A stretch of 64,000 bases of DNA from contig CAWBVW010000001.1 of NCBI GenBank assembly GCA_963792365.1, forward strand, positions 496,001 through 560,000, written 5' to 3'. The notes under the pieces are model-generated. The model was not told the DNA's origin. It worked only from the letters and a program-made list of their open reading frames with translations, and searched no databases. Positions 33,200 through 41,018 of the stretch are shown in pieces. A program made the translations under genes and the position numbers. Position 1 is the stretch's first letter; each line of letters begins with the position of its first letter. This DNA is from JAOUGY01 sp963792365 (GTDB lineage Bacteria; Actinomycetota; Acidimicrobiia; Spongiisociales; ZC4RG35).

Positions 33200-33259
33200 G
33201 ATCACCAAATCGGGTACACGAACGAGCGCTCCGCCGAGTGCGCTAGATCGGCACTTATG
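33200..33259. repeat. Direct repeat B flanking the deaminase gene
   Basis: Partner of 32420-32479 (47 of 60 identical), with the same AGTGC/GCACT inverted core at 33237-33255. Immediately beyond it, GGGTAATCG occurs twice (about 33261-33269 and 33294-33302), just before the end of the tyrosine recombinase pair. Confidence 0.6.
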
Positions 33260-33305
33260 TGGGTAATCGTGTCAAACGATTTCGGGATATGGGGGTAATC
33301 GCGGG

Positions 33306-34595
33306 TCATGGGGTGTCCTGTTGGTTGCGGTCGAGGAGCATCTGGAACAGGTCAAAGCGGTGGTGTTGCCCGTGGGCGGCGGCGTGGTCGCGTTGGGCTC
33401 CGAGCACCGGCTCGAACGACTGGTCGGTGGTGTAGTAGCTGCAGGACTCGCAGATCGACTCGTATTGGCAGTTGAGCTGGGTGGGCCGGTTGCACCAGCC
33501 GTTGCCGAGCATGCGCCGCTCGTATTCGACGGCGAGTTGGGTCATGGTGATCGCTCCGGTGCCGGTGGTGGTGAGGCCGGTGGGTTTGGTGTAGAGGGCG
33601 TCGACCTGGTCGCTGACGCGGTCGTAGGCGTCAGCGACGGTGTGGTCGGCGATCCGGGCATACACCAGGGTCATGCGCAGTGTCTTGTGGCCGAGCATGG
33701 CGGCGACCCCTTCCAGGCTCATCCCGCGGTTGATGGCTTGGGTAGCGAGGGTGTGGCGCAGCTGGTGGGGATGCACGTGACCGACCCCGGCCACCTTGGC
33801 GACCCGGTTCAGCATGCGGGTGATCTGGTGCCGGTTCAACGGGCGGCCCTTCCAGACGATGAGCCGATCCAGATCGTCACGGCGGCTCGCCTGGTGAGCG
33901 TCGAGGAGCTCAACCAATTGGGGGTGGAGTGGCACATATCGGTCGTTGTGGAGTTTCCCGACCGGGACCCGCAACCAGTGACGCCGGCTCATCCTGACCA
34001 CCGCATCGGCGGGCAGGGCACACAGTTCCCCGACTCGGAGCCCGGTGCGGGCCAGCATCTCGATCACCAACTGGCGGGTCATGTCGATATCGGCGGAGGC
34101 GGCTCGCATCAGTTTGCCGGCGTCGACATCAGAGAGGAACTTGGGGAGCGGGTCATCGGGTGTGGGGAGGTCCCCGTTGAAGATCAACACCCGTGTTGGT
34201 GCGTCCGGATAGCCCCATTCCGACACTCGTTCGAAGCAGCACCGCAGTGTTCCCAGCGTCATCCGGATCGTCTGCGGTGACAGCGGCGACCGGCCGCCCT
34301 TACCGGCTCGGGTCGGGAGATACCGTTTGAACGCTTCGATATGGCGGCGTTCCACGTCGACCAGGGCAGTGACTTCAGGATGATTCTGCGCCAGGTAGCC
34401 GGTGAAGCCGCGCAGCATCGTGTCGGTGCGTTGCACACTGGCGGGCCGCAGCGACAGGGCGATCTGCTCCAGATAGCGCAGCATGGTTGCTGCCAACGTC
34501 GGTGCCGCCTCGGCGATCTGGGGCCAGCCGAACTCGCGGGGCCTCGGCCGACCCGGCCCCGGTGACTTGACCACAGCGATCGCCGGGGCGCTCAT
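33306..34595 (-). CDS. Tyrosine recombinase with cysteine-containing C-terminus
   Basis: A 429-residue recombinase. An N-terminal SAM-like core-binding region (ATMLRYLEQIALSLRPASVQ) precedes the catalytic domain with Arg in LARTGLRVGELCAL, HQLRHTLATQ, the His of LGHKTLRMTLVYARI and its Tyr. After the catalytic Tyr comes an unusual tail with four cysteines in WCNRPTQLNCQYESICESC, a possible zinc site, then a His-rich part. It overlaps the upstream recombinase gene by ATGA (34592-34595). Such overlapping recombinase pairs or trios belong to transposon-like elements (Tn554 TnpA/TnpB type or RIT elements); the assignment among these is open. Confidence 0.82.
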   Translation of the reverse strand: MSAPAIAVVKSPGPGRPRPREFGWPQIAEAAPTLAATMLRYLEQIALSLRPASVQRTDTMLRGFTGYLAQNHPEVTALVDVERRHIEAFKRYLPTRAGKGGRSPLSPQTIRMTLGTLRCCFERVSEWGYPDAPTRVLIFNGDLPTPDDPLPKFLSDVDAGKLMRAASADIDMTRQLVIEMLARTGLRVGELCALPADAVVRMSRRHWLRVPVGKLHNDRYVPLHPQLVELLDAHQASRRDDLDRLIVWKGRPLNRHQITRMLNRVAKVAGVGHVHPHQLRHTLATQAINRGMSLEGVAAMLGHKTLRMTLVYARIADHTVADAYDRVSDQVDALYTKPTGLTTTGTGAITMTQLAVEYERRMLGNGWCNRPTQLNCQYESICESCSYYTTDQSFEPVLGAQRDHAAAHGQHHRFDLFQMLLDRNQQDTP

Positions 34596-35164
34596 TGCCC
34601 GACCTCTTCGGCGGCGGCGAGGAACAGATCAGCGTCGATCACGGCGCAGGCCCGTTCGTATTCGTCGGCGACCCAGCCGTTGGCGAGATGCACATAGAGG
34701 CGGGTGGTTTCGATCGAGCGATGCCCCGCCATCACCTGGAGCGCTTCGAGTTCCATACCGGCTTCGCGCAGCCGGGTGAAGCAGGTGTGGCGCAACTGGT
34801 GGCAGGTGATCCGGCGCAGCCCGGCACCTTGGCGTGCCGAAACGAACACCTGCTTGAGCCCCTCATCCGAGAGCGGCTGACCCCGCCGGGGACCTTTCAA
34901 TACCACGAACAGCGGATCGGTGGCTGCCTCCTCGGGCCGTTCACGACGGAGGTAATCAGCGACGGTGGTGAACCAGCGGGCCGAGATCGGGATCCGGCGT
35001 TGATGACCGCCCTTGCCCTCGGCGATGAACACCTGACGGTGCGCCCCATCGAGATCCTCGAGGCGCAGCCCCAACACTTCGCAACGGCGCAGGCCACCGA
35101 GGACCATGGCTTGGAACATGGCCCGGTCCCGCAGGGTGCGGCACGCCGCCAACAACGCGTCCAC
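34592..35164 (-). CDS. Tyrosine recombinase, N-terminally truncated
   Basis: 190 residues covering only the catalytic domain: VLGGLRRCEVLGLRLEDLD (Arg), EGKGGHQRRIPI (Lys), ITCHQLRHTCFTRL, MAGHRSIETTRLYVHL with the Tyr nucleophile. The usual 90-110 residue N-terminal core-binding domain is missing. The frame opens at GTG 35164, exactly where an unrelated membrane-protein frame abuts, so a deletion or recombination probably removed the start of the gene. It is coupled by ATGA to the next recombinase. Confidence 0.75.
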   Translation of the reverse strand: MDALLAACRTLRDRAMFQAMVLGGLRRCEVLGLRLEDLDGAHRQVFIAEGKGGHQRRIPISARWFTTVADYLRRERPEEAATDPLFVVLKGPRRGQPLSDEGLKQVFVSARQGAGLRRITCHQLRHTCFTRLREAGMELEALQVMAGHRSIETTRLYVHLANGWVADEYERACAVIDADLFLAAAEEVGQ

Positions 35165-35505
35165 CTCCGCCTGATGGTTGTGAACGTGTCCTCCACTTCA
35201 GCGGCCCTGTCTGGGTAGAGAGCCTGAAGGCCGAGAAGCCGAGCCCGAGTCGCTACCCAGGTCGTGTGGAGTTCGCGTAATCCATCGGTGTCCTGGCTCC
35301 GGTAAGCGAGCCACTGATCAGGCGTGAAGTCTTCAACTACAGCCCGAGCCTCGCCAAGAACACCCACCGCCATAGCTCTGCGCTCCCGCCTGTCAGTCTC
35401 CCTTTCCGACCTGACCGTCGCCCTGAATGTGGCGATGCCACCAACCAGAGCGGCTACCACGCCGATGGCCCCACCGACCACCACGCCCCAGAGAGCCTCG
35501 CTCAT
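34897..35505 (-). CDS. Small membrane protein whose frame runs into the recombinase gene
   Basis: ATG 35505 opens MSEALWGVVVGGAIGVVAALVGGIATF, one clear N-terminal transmembrane helix, followed by a charged helical region (RSERETDRRERRAMAVGVLGEARAV) and about 115 residues in total of convincing coding sequence, up to VEDTFTTIRRR near 35165. Beyond that the open frame overlaps the recombinase gene in another frame down to 34897 and looks non-coding. So the protein is probably truncated at the same junction. Function unknown. Confidence 0.5.
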   Translation of the reverse strand: MSEALWGVVVGGAIGVVAALVGGIATFRATVRSERETDRRERRAMAVGVLGEARAVVEDFTPDQWLAYRSQDTDGLRELHTTWVATRARLLGLQALYPDRAAEVEDTFTTIRRRWTRCWRRAAPCGTGPCSKPWSSVACAVAKCWGCASRISMGRTVRCSSPRARAVINAGSRSRPAGSPPSLITSVVNGPRRQPPIRCSWY

Positions 35506-35640
35506 GTGGCGAGGATAGGAGCCAGCGAGCCTGGGACGGGTACTCACTGCGGGACATCGGTACGTCGGCGCTCGGGATGGCGGGGGCCGCATGAGAGTCT
35601 CCCCGAGGGTCGGTATGTCGAGGCTCCTGAGTGGCTCCCG

Positions 35641-35669
35641 TTGACGTATCGCGTAGCTGGCCGTACACT
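35641..35669 (+). promoter_or_regulatory. Promoter of the TacA/TacT-type operon
   Basis: TTGACG (35641-35646) and TACACT (35664-35669) are separated by 17 bases, close to the sigma-70 consensus, 20 bases before the antitoxin start. The 6-mer CTGGCC is repeated across the -10 region (CTGGCCGTACACTGGCC), a plausible antitoxin operator. Confidence 0.6.
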
Positions 35670-35688
35670 GGCCGGACGCGAGGTGGAT

Positions 35689-35976
35689 ATGACAACGGAA
35701 ACGAAACGAGCCCGAAGTGAACGTCTCGAGGTGCGCACCACCCCCGAGGACCGCGCCCTGATCAACAGGGCGGTGGCCGCGTCGGGGACCGACCTCACCG
35801 ACTTCGTCATCACCAACCTGACGACCGCGTCGCGGCGGGTGCTGGCCGACCGGGTCGAGTTCAGCCTCGAACCTGACGCTCAGGAAGCATGGGAGAGGAT
35901 CAACCGGCGTCCCGCCCGCAGCCTCGCCGGGCTTCGTGAACTGATGGCCCGACCGTCGCCGTTCATCGACGAGTGA
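35689..35976 (+). CDS. DUF1778 (TacA-like) antitoxin
   Basis: A 95-residue antitoxin. ERLEVRTTPEDRALINRAVAASGTDLTDFVI is the ribbon-helix-helix DUF1778 core, and FSLEPDAQEAWERINRRPAR with the following FIDE is the toxin-binding tail. AGGTGG lies just upstream of ATG 35689. Its stop overlaps the GNAT toxin start by GTGA, as is usual in these modules. Confidence 0.88.
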   Translation: MTTETKRARSERLEVRTTPEDRALINRAVAASGTDLTDFVITNLTTASRRVLADRVEFSLEPDAQEAWERINRRPARSLAGLRELMARPSPFIDE

Positions 35977-36491
35977 CCCACCGGTATCGACCGCCCAGGC
36001 TGCTGAAGACCGACGACGTCATCGACGACTTCGAATGTCGATCCACCGAGCAGACCGAATGGCTGCGTTTCCACGCCCGGCAGGCGCATGCCGCCGGCAC
36101 TGCCAAGGTACTGGTCGTCACCCTGGTAGACGACAGCGCTGTCGTCGCCTACTACGCCTGGTCGATGGCAAGCATCTCGGTTGAGGACGCCCCGGCTCGG
36201 GTCCGCAAGGATGCAGGCCGATACCCACAGCCCGTGGCCCTTCTCGCTCGCCTCGGGGTGGCGATCGAACACGAAGGCTGGGGGCTGGGCGCCGGTCTCC
36301 TCGCCGACGTGATCAGCCGGACCGCACAGCTCGGCGGCGGGATCGGCTGCCGGGGGCTGCTGGTGCACGCCGAGACACCGCAGGCCCGCGACTTCTATCT
36401 GCACCTCATCCCCGAGTTCGAGCCGTCGCCGACCGACGACCTCCATCTCGTCCTCCTCATGAAGGACATCCTCAAGACCCTCCGCGGCTGA
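35973..36491 (+). CDS. GNAT toxin (TacT-like)
   Basis: A 172-residue GNAT protein directly behind the DUF1778 antitoxin, overlapping it by four bases from GTG 35973. DDFECRSTEQTEWLRFHARQA is the N-terminal signature of this toxin group, and LARLGVAIEHEGWGLGAGLLADVISR contains the acetyl-CoA loop. TacT-type toxins acetylate the amino group of charged tRNAs and block translation. It is the last gene before the right end of the element. Confidence 0.88.
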   Translation: MTHRYRPPRLLKTDDVIDDFECRSTEQTEWLRFHARQAHAAGTAKVLVVTLVDDSAVVAYYAWSMASISVEDAPARVRKDAGRYPQPVALLARLGVAIEHEGWGLGAGLLADVISRTAQLGGGIGCRGLLVHAETPQARDFYLHLIPEFEPSPTDDLHLVLLMKDILKTLRG

Positions 36492-36520
36492 CACCAGAGC
36501 GAGACAGTGGCCAGCATCTC

Positions 36521-36545
36521 GGGGCGCACTGGGGGCGCGGGAGAA
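36521..36545. repeat. Right cluster of GGGGCGCG repeats, candidate integrase arm sites
   Basis: GGGGCGCAC at 36521-36529 and GGGGGCGCGGGAGAA at 36531-36545. The stretch GGGGCGCGGGAGAA (36532-36545) is identical to 26314-26327 at the left end, in the same orientation. It lies about 120 bases inside attR. Confidence 0.4.
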
Positions 36546-36594
36546 CGAGCAACGACGCAAACGACCCGGAAGTGACGAGCGGTGATGAGAGGTC

Positions 36595-36621
36595 GAAATC
36601 CCTTGTGGCACAAGGGATTTC
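36595..36621. terminator. 27-base palindrome after the TacT-like gene
   Basis: Perfect 13-bp arms GAAATCCCTTGTG (36595-36607) and CACAAGGGATTTC (36609-36621) separated by one base, about 100 bases past the toxin gene stop and 47 bases before attR. It could be a bidirectional terminator or a protein-binding site at the element end. Confidence 0.55.
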
Positions 36622-36667
36622 GGGGGATTCCCCCGTCAGGTCGGGCATCTCGAGAAACGGCCCGGAT

Positions 36668-36734
36668 GGTCTTCAAAACCGTTGGGGGGCCGAAACGCCC
36701 CCGGCGGGTTCGATTCCCGTCCGCCTCCGCCAAA
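36668..36734 (+). repeat. Right attachment repeat (attR), partial tRNA-Sec copy
   Basis: Identical to 26162-26228: the anticodon arm, variable arm, T arm and 3' end of tRNA-Sec. The 5' acceptor strand and D arm are absent upstream, so this copy is not a tRNA gene; it marks the right boundary of the integrated element. Confidence 0.88.
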
Positions 36735-36807
36735 CCGGTCGACCGGGGAACATCAGCCGGCACCCCATCCCGGCCGATCGGCGGGGACCTGTCGGGACGG
36801 GTCCCGG

Positions 36808-37087
36808 CTAGAGGTCGAGGTACCGGGCCCGAAACTCGGCAGCCGACATGGTCTCCAGATCACCGTGCATGTTCTCGACCATGACCGTGGATGCTGAAGG
36901 GGAGCCCTTCACTCGCCTGCCCGTGGCCTTCTCGACGACCGTCGGGTGGCGTGCCGCTGGGAATCATCTGACCACTGAATGGTGCCATCGACCTGAGGAA
37001 CACAACCCGGATAGGGCCGGTCCGAGCCGTCGGCTCTTCAATGATCGAAAAGACGTCGGCAGCGCGTGCATCGCCTGGGGCTGTCAT
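36808..37087 (-). pseudogene. Unidentified small gene, possibly frameshifted
   Basis: Two minus-strand frames together look coding. The first (37087 down to about 36965) gives MTAPGDARAADVFSIIEEP followed by GPIRVVFLRSMAPFSGQMI. The second, ending at TAG 36808-36810, gives RHPTVVEKATGRRVKGSPS and MVENMHGDLETMSAAEFRA. Joined by one frameshift near 36965 they would make about 90 residues. I recognise no family. It is the first chromosomal sequence after attR. Coding is judged by composition alone. Confidence 0.25.
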
Positions 37088-37432
37088 GGCGGGTTCCTCC
37101 TCGAACTAGGGGCCGATGCCGGGGAGGTTGTGGGGCCGGGTTCCTTGCGCTGCGAGAATCTCCTGGCGTAGCTGCCAACCCAGATGCTCGTGTTTCGCAG
37201 GCGAACGAGCCATCAGAGCATCGATGGAATAGCGGTCCTCCCCGTGTACCAGTTCATACCATTTTGCGGTTTGGACGGTGTTGTCGTCGGACGCGGTTGG
37301 TCTGTCTGGATACGCGGCCGGTAGATCATCAGCCCGACGGTCGAGGTGGATGCCGCGGATTTGCGTGGCCGTCTTGGTCGAGCTCGCAAACGATCCGGTG
37401 GGCGACGGCCAGGGAAACCGACCCGCGTGTTG
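37088..37432. other. 345-bp gap with no gene seen
   Basis: No open frame here has recognisable protein features and no strong hairpin, tRNA or repeat is visible. It separates the unidentified fragment from the 3' end of the histidine kinase gene. Confidence 0.4.
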
Positions 37433-38656
37433 TCACCGGGCGTGTGCCGGGAGAATGAGCTCGAAGCATGCGCCCACATCTGCCGCGACGCATCGCAGGT
37501 CGCCTCCCATTGCGCGGGCGAGCCGGCGCGAGATCCCCAGGCCGAGGCCGGTGCCCGTGAGATGTGAGGCGAGTCCGCTCTGAGTGAAATCCTGGAAGAT
37601 GAGTTCGTGCTCGTGCTCTGGGACACCAGGCCCGGCGTCGCACACCGACAGCACCAGCTCGCGACCCTGGACCCGGGACGTGATCCGGGCGACGGACCCA
37701 CCGTATTTCTCGGCGTTCGAGAGCAGATTCCTCAGAATCTGCTCGAGCCGTGCGGAGTCGGCATGAGCGACGTGTTCGGGATCGACGTCGACGTCGACGT
37801 CGAGTCCACGCGGCCGGAACACCTCGACAACCTGCCTGGTGCTGTGAAGGACATCGACCGGCCGAAGCTGCAGCGCCAACTGCCCGGCCTCCAGTCGGGC
37901 TGCCGCCAGCAGGTCGTCGACCAGATGGGTGAGATGCACTGCTTCGGTCGATATGCGATGGGCAAACTCAACTCGATCGATGTCGGAGATCTCCGGCTCC
38001 GAGAGGAAATGGGCGAACCCGCCGATGCTCGTGAGCGGGGTACGGACTTCATGGCTCACGCTCCTGAGAGCGGAGGCGCGTTGTTCCGAGACCTTCGTGG
38101 CCCGCTCGAGGTCGGCGGCACGCTGGCGGGCTGCATGCCGGATCGCACTCACGATCAGCTCGAGATCCGTGACGATCGCTCCCATCCCGAACGCTGCCAT
38201 GACGATCTCTGTCCAGAGCACCCTGAACTCTGTGAGCTCCGGTGGAGGGGGGAACCGACCGGCCACGAGAGCTCCGATCACGACGACGATGAACGCGATG
38301 ATCGAGCGGGCCAAGCGTGTGGGCAAGACGAGATATCCGGTCACCGCGTGGCCGGCGAACAGCAGTGTGGCGGCGAGTGGGTTGACACCGAGGGCTGCGA
38401 TCACGACACCTGTCCAGGCAACATCGGCTGCCAACAGCACAGCGATTCGCGAGGTCTGTCCGCCGCGCCCCAGCACGCTGCTGAGGGCCATCAGAACCAT
38501 GCCGGCCGCAAGCCAGAACAAACGCCCGGATGCCCAGACGAACCCGACTGCCACGACCAGTATCGCCCCCACGACGTAGCCGAGTGGGCGCGTCACGAGG
38601 AAACGCCTCGAGCGCTCGACATCGACATCGATCGGGTTCGGGGATACTTCGATCAC
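37433..38656 (-). CDS. Membrane sensor histidine kinase
   Basis: A 407-residue kinase. Residues about 25-155 hold several transmembrane helices without a large external domain. The HisKA domain has the phospho-His in SVSHEVRTPLTSIGGFAHFL, and the ATPase domain has N-box LRNLLSNAEKYG, G1 DAGPGVPEHE, F-box DFTQSG and G2 GTGLGLGISRRLA. A DVDVDVD repeat lies between HisKA and the N-box. No response regulator gene is adjacent, so it is an orphan kinase; the signal is unknown. Starts with GTG 38656. Confidence 0.9.
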   Translation of the reverse strand: MIEVSPNPIDVDVERSRRFLVTRPLGYVVGAILVVAVGFVWASGRLFWLAAGMVLMALSSVLGRGGQTSRIAVLLAADVAWTGVVIAALGVNPLAATLLFAGHAVTGYLVLPTRLARSIIAFIVVVIGALVAGRFPPPPELTEFRVLWTEIVMAAFGMGAIVTDLELIVSAIRHAARQRAADLERATKVSEQRASALRSVSHEVRTPLTSIGGFAHFLSEPEISDIDRVEFAHRISTEAVHLTHLVDDLLAAARLEAGQLALQLRPVDVLHSTRQVVEVFRPRGLDVDVDVDPEHVAHADSARLEQILRNLLSNAEKYGGSVARITSRVQGRELVLSVCDAGPGVPEHEHELIFQDFTQSGLASHLTGTGLGLGISRRLARAMGGDLRCVAADVGACFELILPAHAR

Positions 38657-38687
38657 ACTCGCGCTGCCCTGTCGACCCCGCTCTAGG

Positions 38688-40958
38688 TCAGGAAACGACC
38701 TTTCGCTGAGCGTCGTTCACTGCGATCGCCGTGAGGTTGACGACATCGCCCACCTCGGCGTCGCGTTGCAGCACGTGGACCGATTTCGCCAAACCCGACA
38801 GAATGGGACCGATGACGTCCGCGTCGCCCAGCTTGTTCAGAAGCTTGTAGGCCGCATTGCCGGCGGTCAGGGTGGGGAAAACCAGCACGTTGGCCGCTCG
38901 GTCCAGCGGACCATGCGGACGGCGGCTTTGGAGGAGGGGTCCTACAACCGCGGTGTCCGCCTGCATCTCACCGTCTGCCGGGACGTCGGGATTCCGCTGC
39001 CGAAAGATCTCGACCGCCCGCCGCATACGTGCAGGTTCGTCGCCCAGCGCGGACCCGAAGTCCGAGTAGCTGAGGAAGGCAACCCTGGCATTCCGGTCGA
39101 ATTGTTCGCGGGCAACCTCGACTGCGGCCTCCGCTATCTCGGCCAGTTGTTCCGCACTCGGCTCGATGTTCACGGCACAATCGGTGAAGAAGTACGGCGT
39201 GCCTTTGGCCACGACCACGTACACCGATGAGGCGATCGTCCGGTCCGCCTCCAGCTGGATGATCTGAAGGGCCGGTCGGATGGTCTCCGGATAGAACGTT
39301 GTCAGGCCGCCGAGAAGCGCGTCGGCGTCGCCCTGTTCCACCATCAGTGCCGCGAAGACGTTCGGATCGAACACCATCCGCTCCGCGTGCGGTTGCGACA
39401 TCCCCTTCGACCGCCGCAGGTCGACGAGACGAGCCGCGTAGGTCCGACGCAGCTCGGGCTCGGTCACCGGGTCCACCACCTTGATGCCGTCGAGCTCGAT
39501 GCCCAGCTCCACCGCCAACTCCCTGATCACCCCTGTGTCTCCGAGCAGCACAGGGCTGCCGATGCCCTCATCGACCACACGTCGTGCGGCCCGCAAGATC
39601 CGCAGGTCATCGCCATGTGGATAGACGACGGTCTTGGGACGCGACTTCGCCCGTCCTGTGAGGGCACTGATCAAGCCATAGGACGACTGGAACCGGGACC
39701 GCAGCCGCTGGCGATACTCCTCGATGTCGTCGAGCGGTACGCGAGCCAAGCCTTCTTCGCACGCCGCCATTGCCACGGCCGGGGCCACGGTCCAGAGCAC
39801 GCGTGAGTCGAACGGCTTTGGGATCAGATACTCGGGGCCAAACGCAAGCCGATCCAGATCGTACGCCTTGAGCACGGAATCGGGCACCGGCTCGCGTGCC
39901 AGCGCGGCAAGAGCCTTCGTGGCAGCGATTTTCATCCCTTCGCTGACACCACGTGCCCGCACGTCGAGCGCACCACGGAAGATGAATGGGAAGCCGAGCA
40001 CGTTGTTGACCTGGTTCGGGGTATCGCTGCGGCCCGTCGCAACGATCGCATCGGGTCTGGCCTCCTTGGCGTCGTCGTATGCGATCTCGGCATCAGGGTT
40101 GGCCAGAGCAAAGATGATTGGCGCGTCCGCCATCGACCTCACCATGTCCTTTGTGACGGTCCCGCCGATCGACACGCCAACGAAGGCATCGGCACCCACC
40201 AGCGCATCCGCCAGCGTCCGCGCCTCCGTCTCGCGGACGAACTCGGATTTGAGACCATCGATGTCCGTTCGCTCGGCATGGATCACGCCTTTCGAGTCCA
40301 GCATCAAGACGTTGTCGGGATCCACACCGAGTGACTGGAAGAATCGGGCCGTGGCGATACCTGCAGCTCCGGCGCCACTGAACACGACCTTCACGTCGCC
40401 GATGTCCTTCTCGACCAGTTCGAGAGCATTGAGAAACGCCGCACCGCCGATGATCGCCGTTCCGTGCTGGTCATCGTGGAACACAGGGACGTCGAGCCGA
40501 TCACGCAGCGTCTGTTCGATGTGGAAGCAGTCCGGTGCCTTGATGTCCTCGAGGTTGATCCCGCCAACCGTCGGTTCGAGCATCTCACAGAATCGAATGA
40601 TGTCTTCGGGATCCGACGAGGCGACCTCGAGATCGAACACGTCGATGTCGGCGAACCGCTTGAAGAGAACCGCTTTGCCCTCCATGACCGGCTTCGATGC
40701 CGCTGGGCCGATGTTGCCGAGACCGAGCACGGCGGAACCGTTCGAGACAACCGCAACCAGGTTGCCCTTGTTCGTGTAGCGAAACACGGCTTCGGGATCC
40801 TTGTCGATGACTCGACACGGCTCGGCCACACCAGGTGTGTAGGCCAGGCTCAGATCGTTCTGGGTGGCCGTCGGCTTGGTGGGGCGGATCTCCAGTTTCC
40901 CGGGCCGTCCGCGCTCGTGATAGTCAAGTGCTTCCGAGAAATGGGAACGATCGGTCAT
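38688..40958 (-). CDS. maeB: NADP-dependent malic enzyme with phosphotransacetylase-like domain
   Basis: A 756-residue MaeB-type enzyme converting malate to pyruvate, CO2 and NADPH. Residues about 15-430 are the malic enzyme part: LSLAYTPGVAEPCRVI, YTNKGNLVAVVSNGSAVLGLG, FHDDQHGTAIIGGAAFLNAL (metal Asp) and VVFSGAGAAGIATARF for NADP. Residues about 435-750 are a phosphotransacetylase-like domain (KTVVYPHGDDLRILRAARRV...VGPILSGLAKSVHVL), usually regulatory in these fusions. It would supply NADPH or feed pyruvate during growth on C4 acids. Confidence 0.94.
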   Translation of the reverse strand: MTDRSHFSEALDYHERGRPGKLEIRPTKPTATQNDLSLAYTPGVAEPCRVIDKDPEAVFRYTNKGNLVAVVSNGSAVLGLGNIGPAASKPVMEGKAVLFKRFADIDVFDLEVASSDPEDIIRFCEMLEPTVGGINLEDIKAPDCFHIEQTLRDRLDVPVFHDDQHGTAIIGGAAFLNALELVEKDIGDVKVVFSGAGAAGIATARFFQSLGVDPDNVLMLDSKGVIHAERTDIDGLKSEFVRETEARTLADALVGADAFVGVSIGGTVTKDMVRSMADAPIIFALANPDAEIAYDDAKEARPDAIVATGRSDTPNQVNNVLGFPFIFRGALDVRARGVSEGMKIAATKALAALAREPVPDSVLKAYDLDRLAFGPEYLIPKPFDSRVLWTVAPAVAMAACEEGLARVPLDDIEEYRQRLRSRFQSSYGLISALTGRAKSRPKTVVYPHGDDLRILRAARRVVDEGIGSPVLLGDTGVIRELAVELGIELDGIKVVDPVTEPELRRTYAARLVDLRRSKGMSQPHAERMVFDPNVFAALMVEQGDADALLGGLTTFYPETIRPALQIIQLEADRTIASSVYVVVAKGTPYFFTDCAVNIEPSAEQLAEIAEAAVEVAREQFDRNARVAFLSYSDFGSALGDEPARMRRAVEIFRQRNPDVPADGEMQADTAVVGPLLQSRRPHGPLDRAANVLVFPTLTAGNAAYKLLNKLGDADVIGPILSGLAKSVHVLQRDAEVGDVVNLTAIAVNDAQRKVVS

Positions 40959-41018
40959 GCGGGCAGGCTACTCGCACGACAACTGACGGGTGCCACCCGC
41001 AGCCAGTAGCTTGGTCAC

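Larger units (their letters stand above)
26162..36734. mobile_element. Integrative element inserted in tRNA-Sec
   Basis: A 10.6 kb segment bounded by a perfect 67-bp repeat, with an integrase gene pointing at the attL end. It carries an amidohydrolase, an Imm1-like gene, an IS1182-type IS, a VapBC-type pair, a deaminase, two further tyrosine recombinases and a TacA/TacT-type pair. No conjugation, replication or phage structural genes are recognisable, so it is a small non-autonomous genomic island or a decayed element. Accessory recombinases suggest several separate insertions. Confidence 0.8.

Noticed and set aside
36668..36734. A second tRNA-Sec gene.
   Set aside because: The 5' acceptor strand and D arm are missing upstream of the common block, so this is only the att copy.
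26162..36734. Prophage.
   Set aside because: No capsid, terminase, portal, tail or lysis genes are recognisable; only integrase, toxin-antitoxin, IS and cargo genes are present.
37786..37806. GACGTC/GTCGAC tandem repeat as a regulatory element.
   Set aside because: It lies inside the histidine kinase gene and encodes an in-frame DVDVDVD run.
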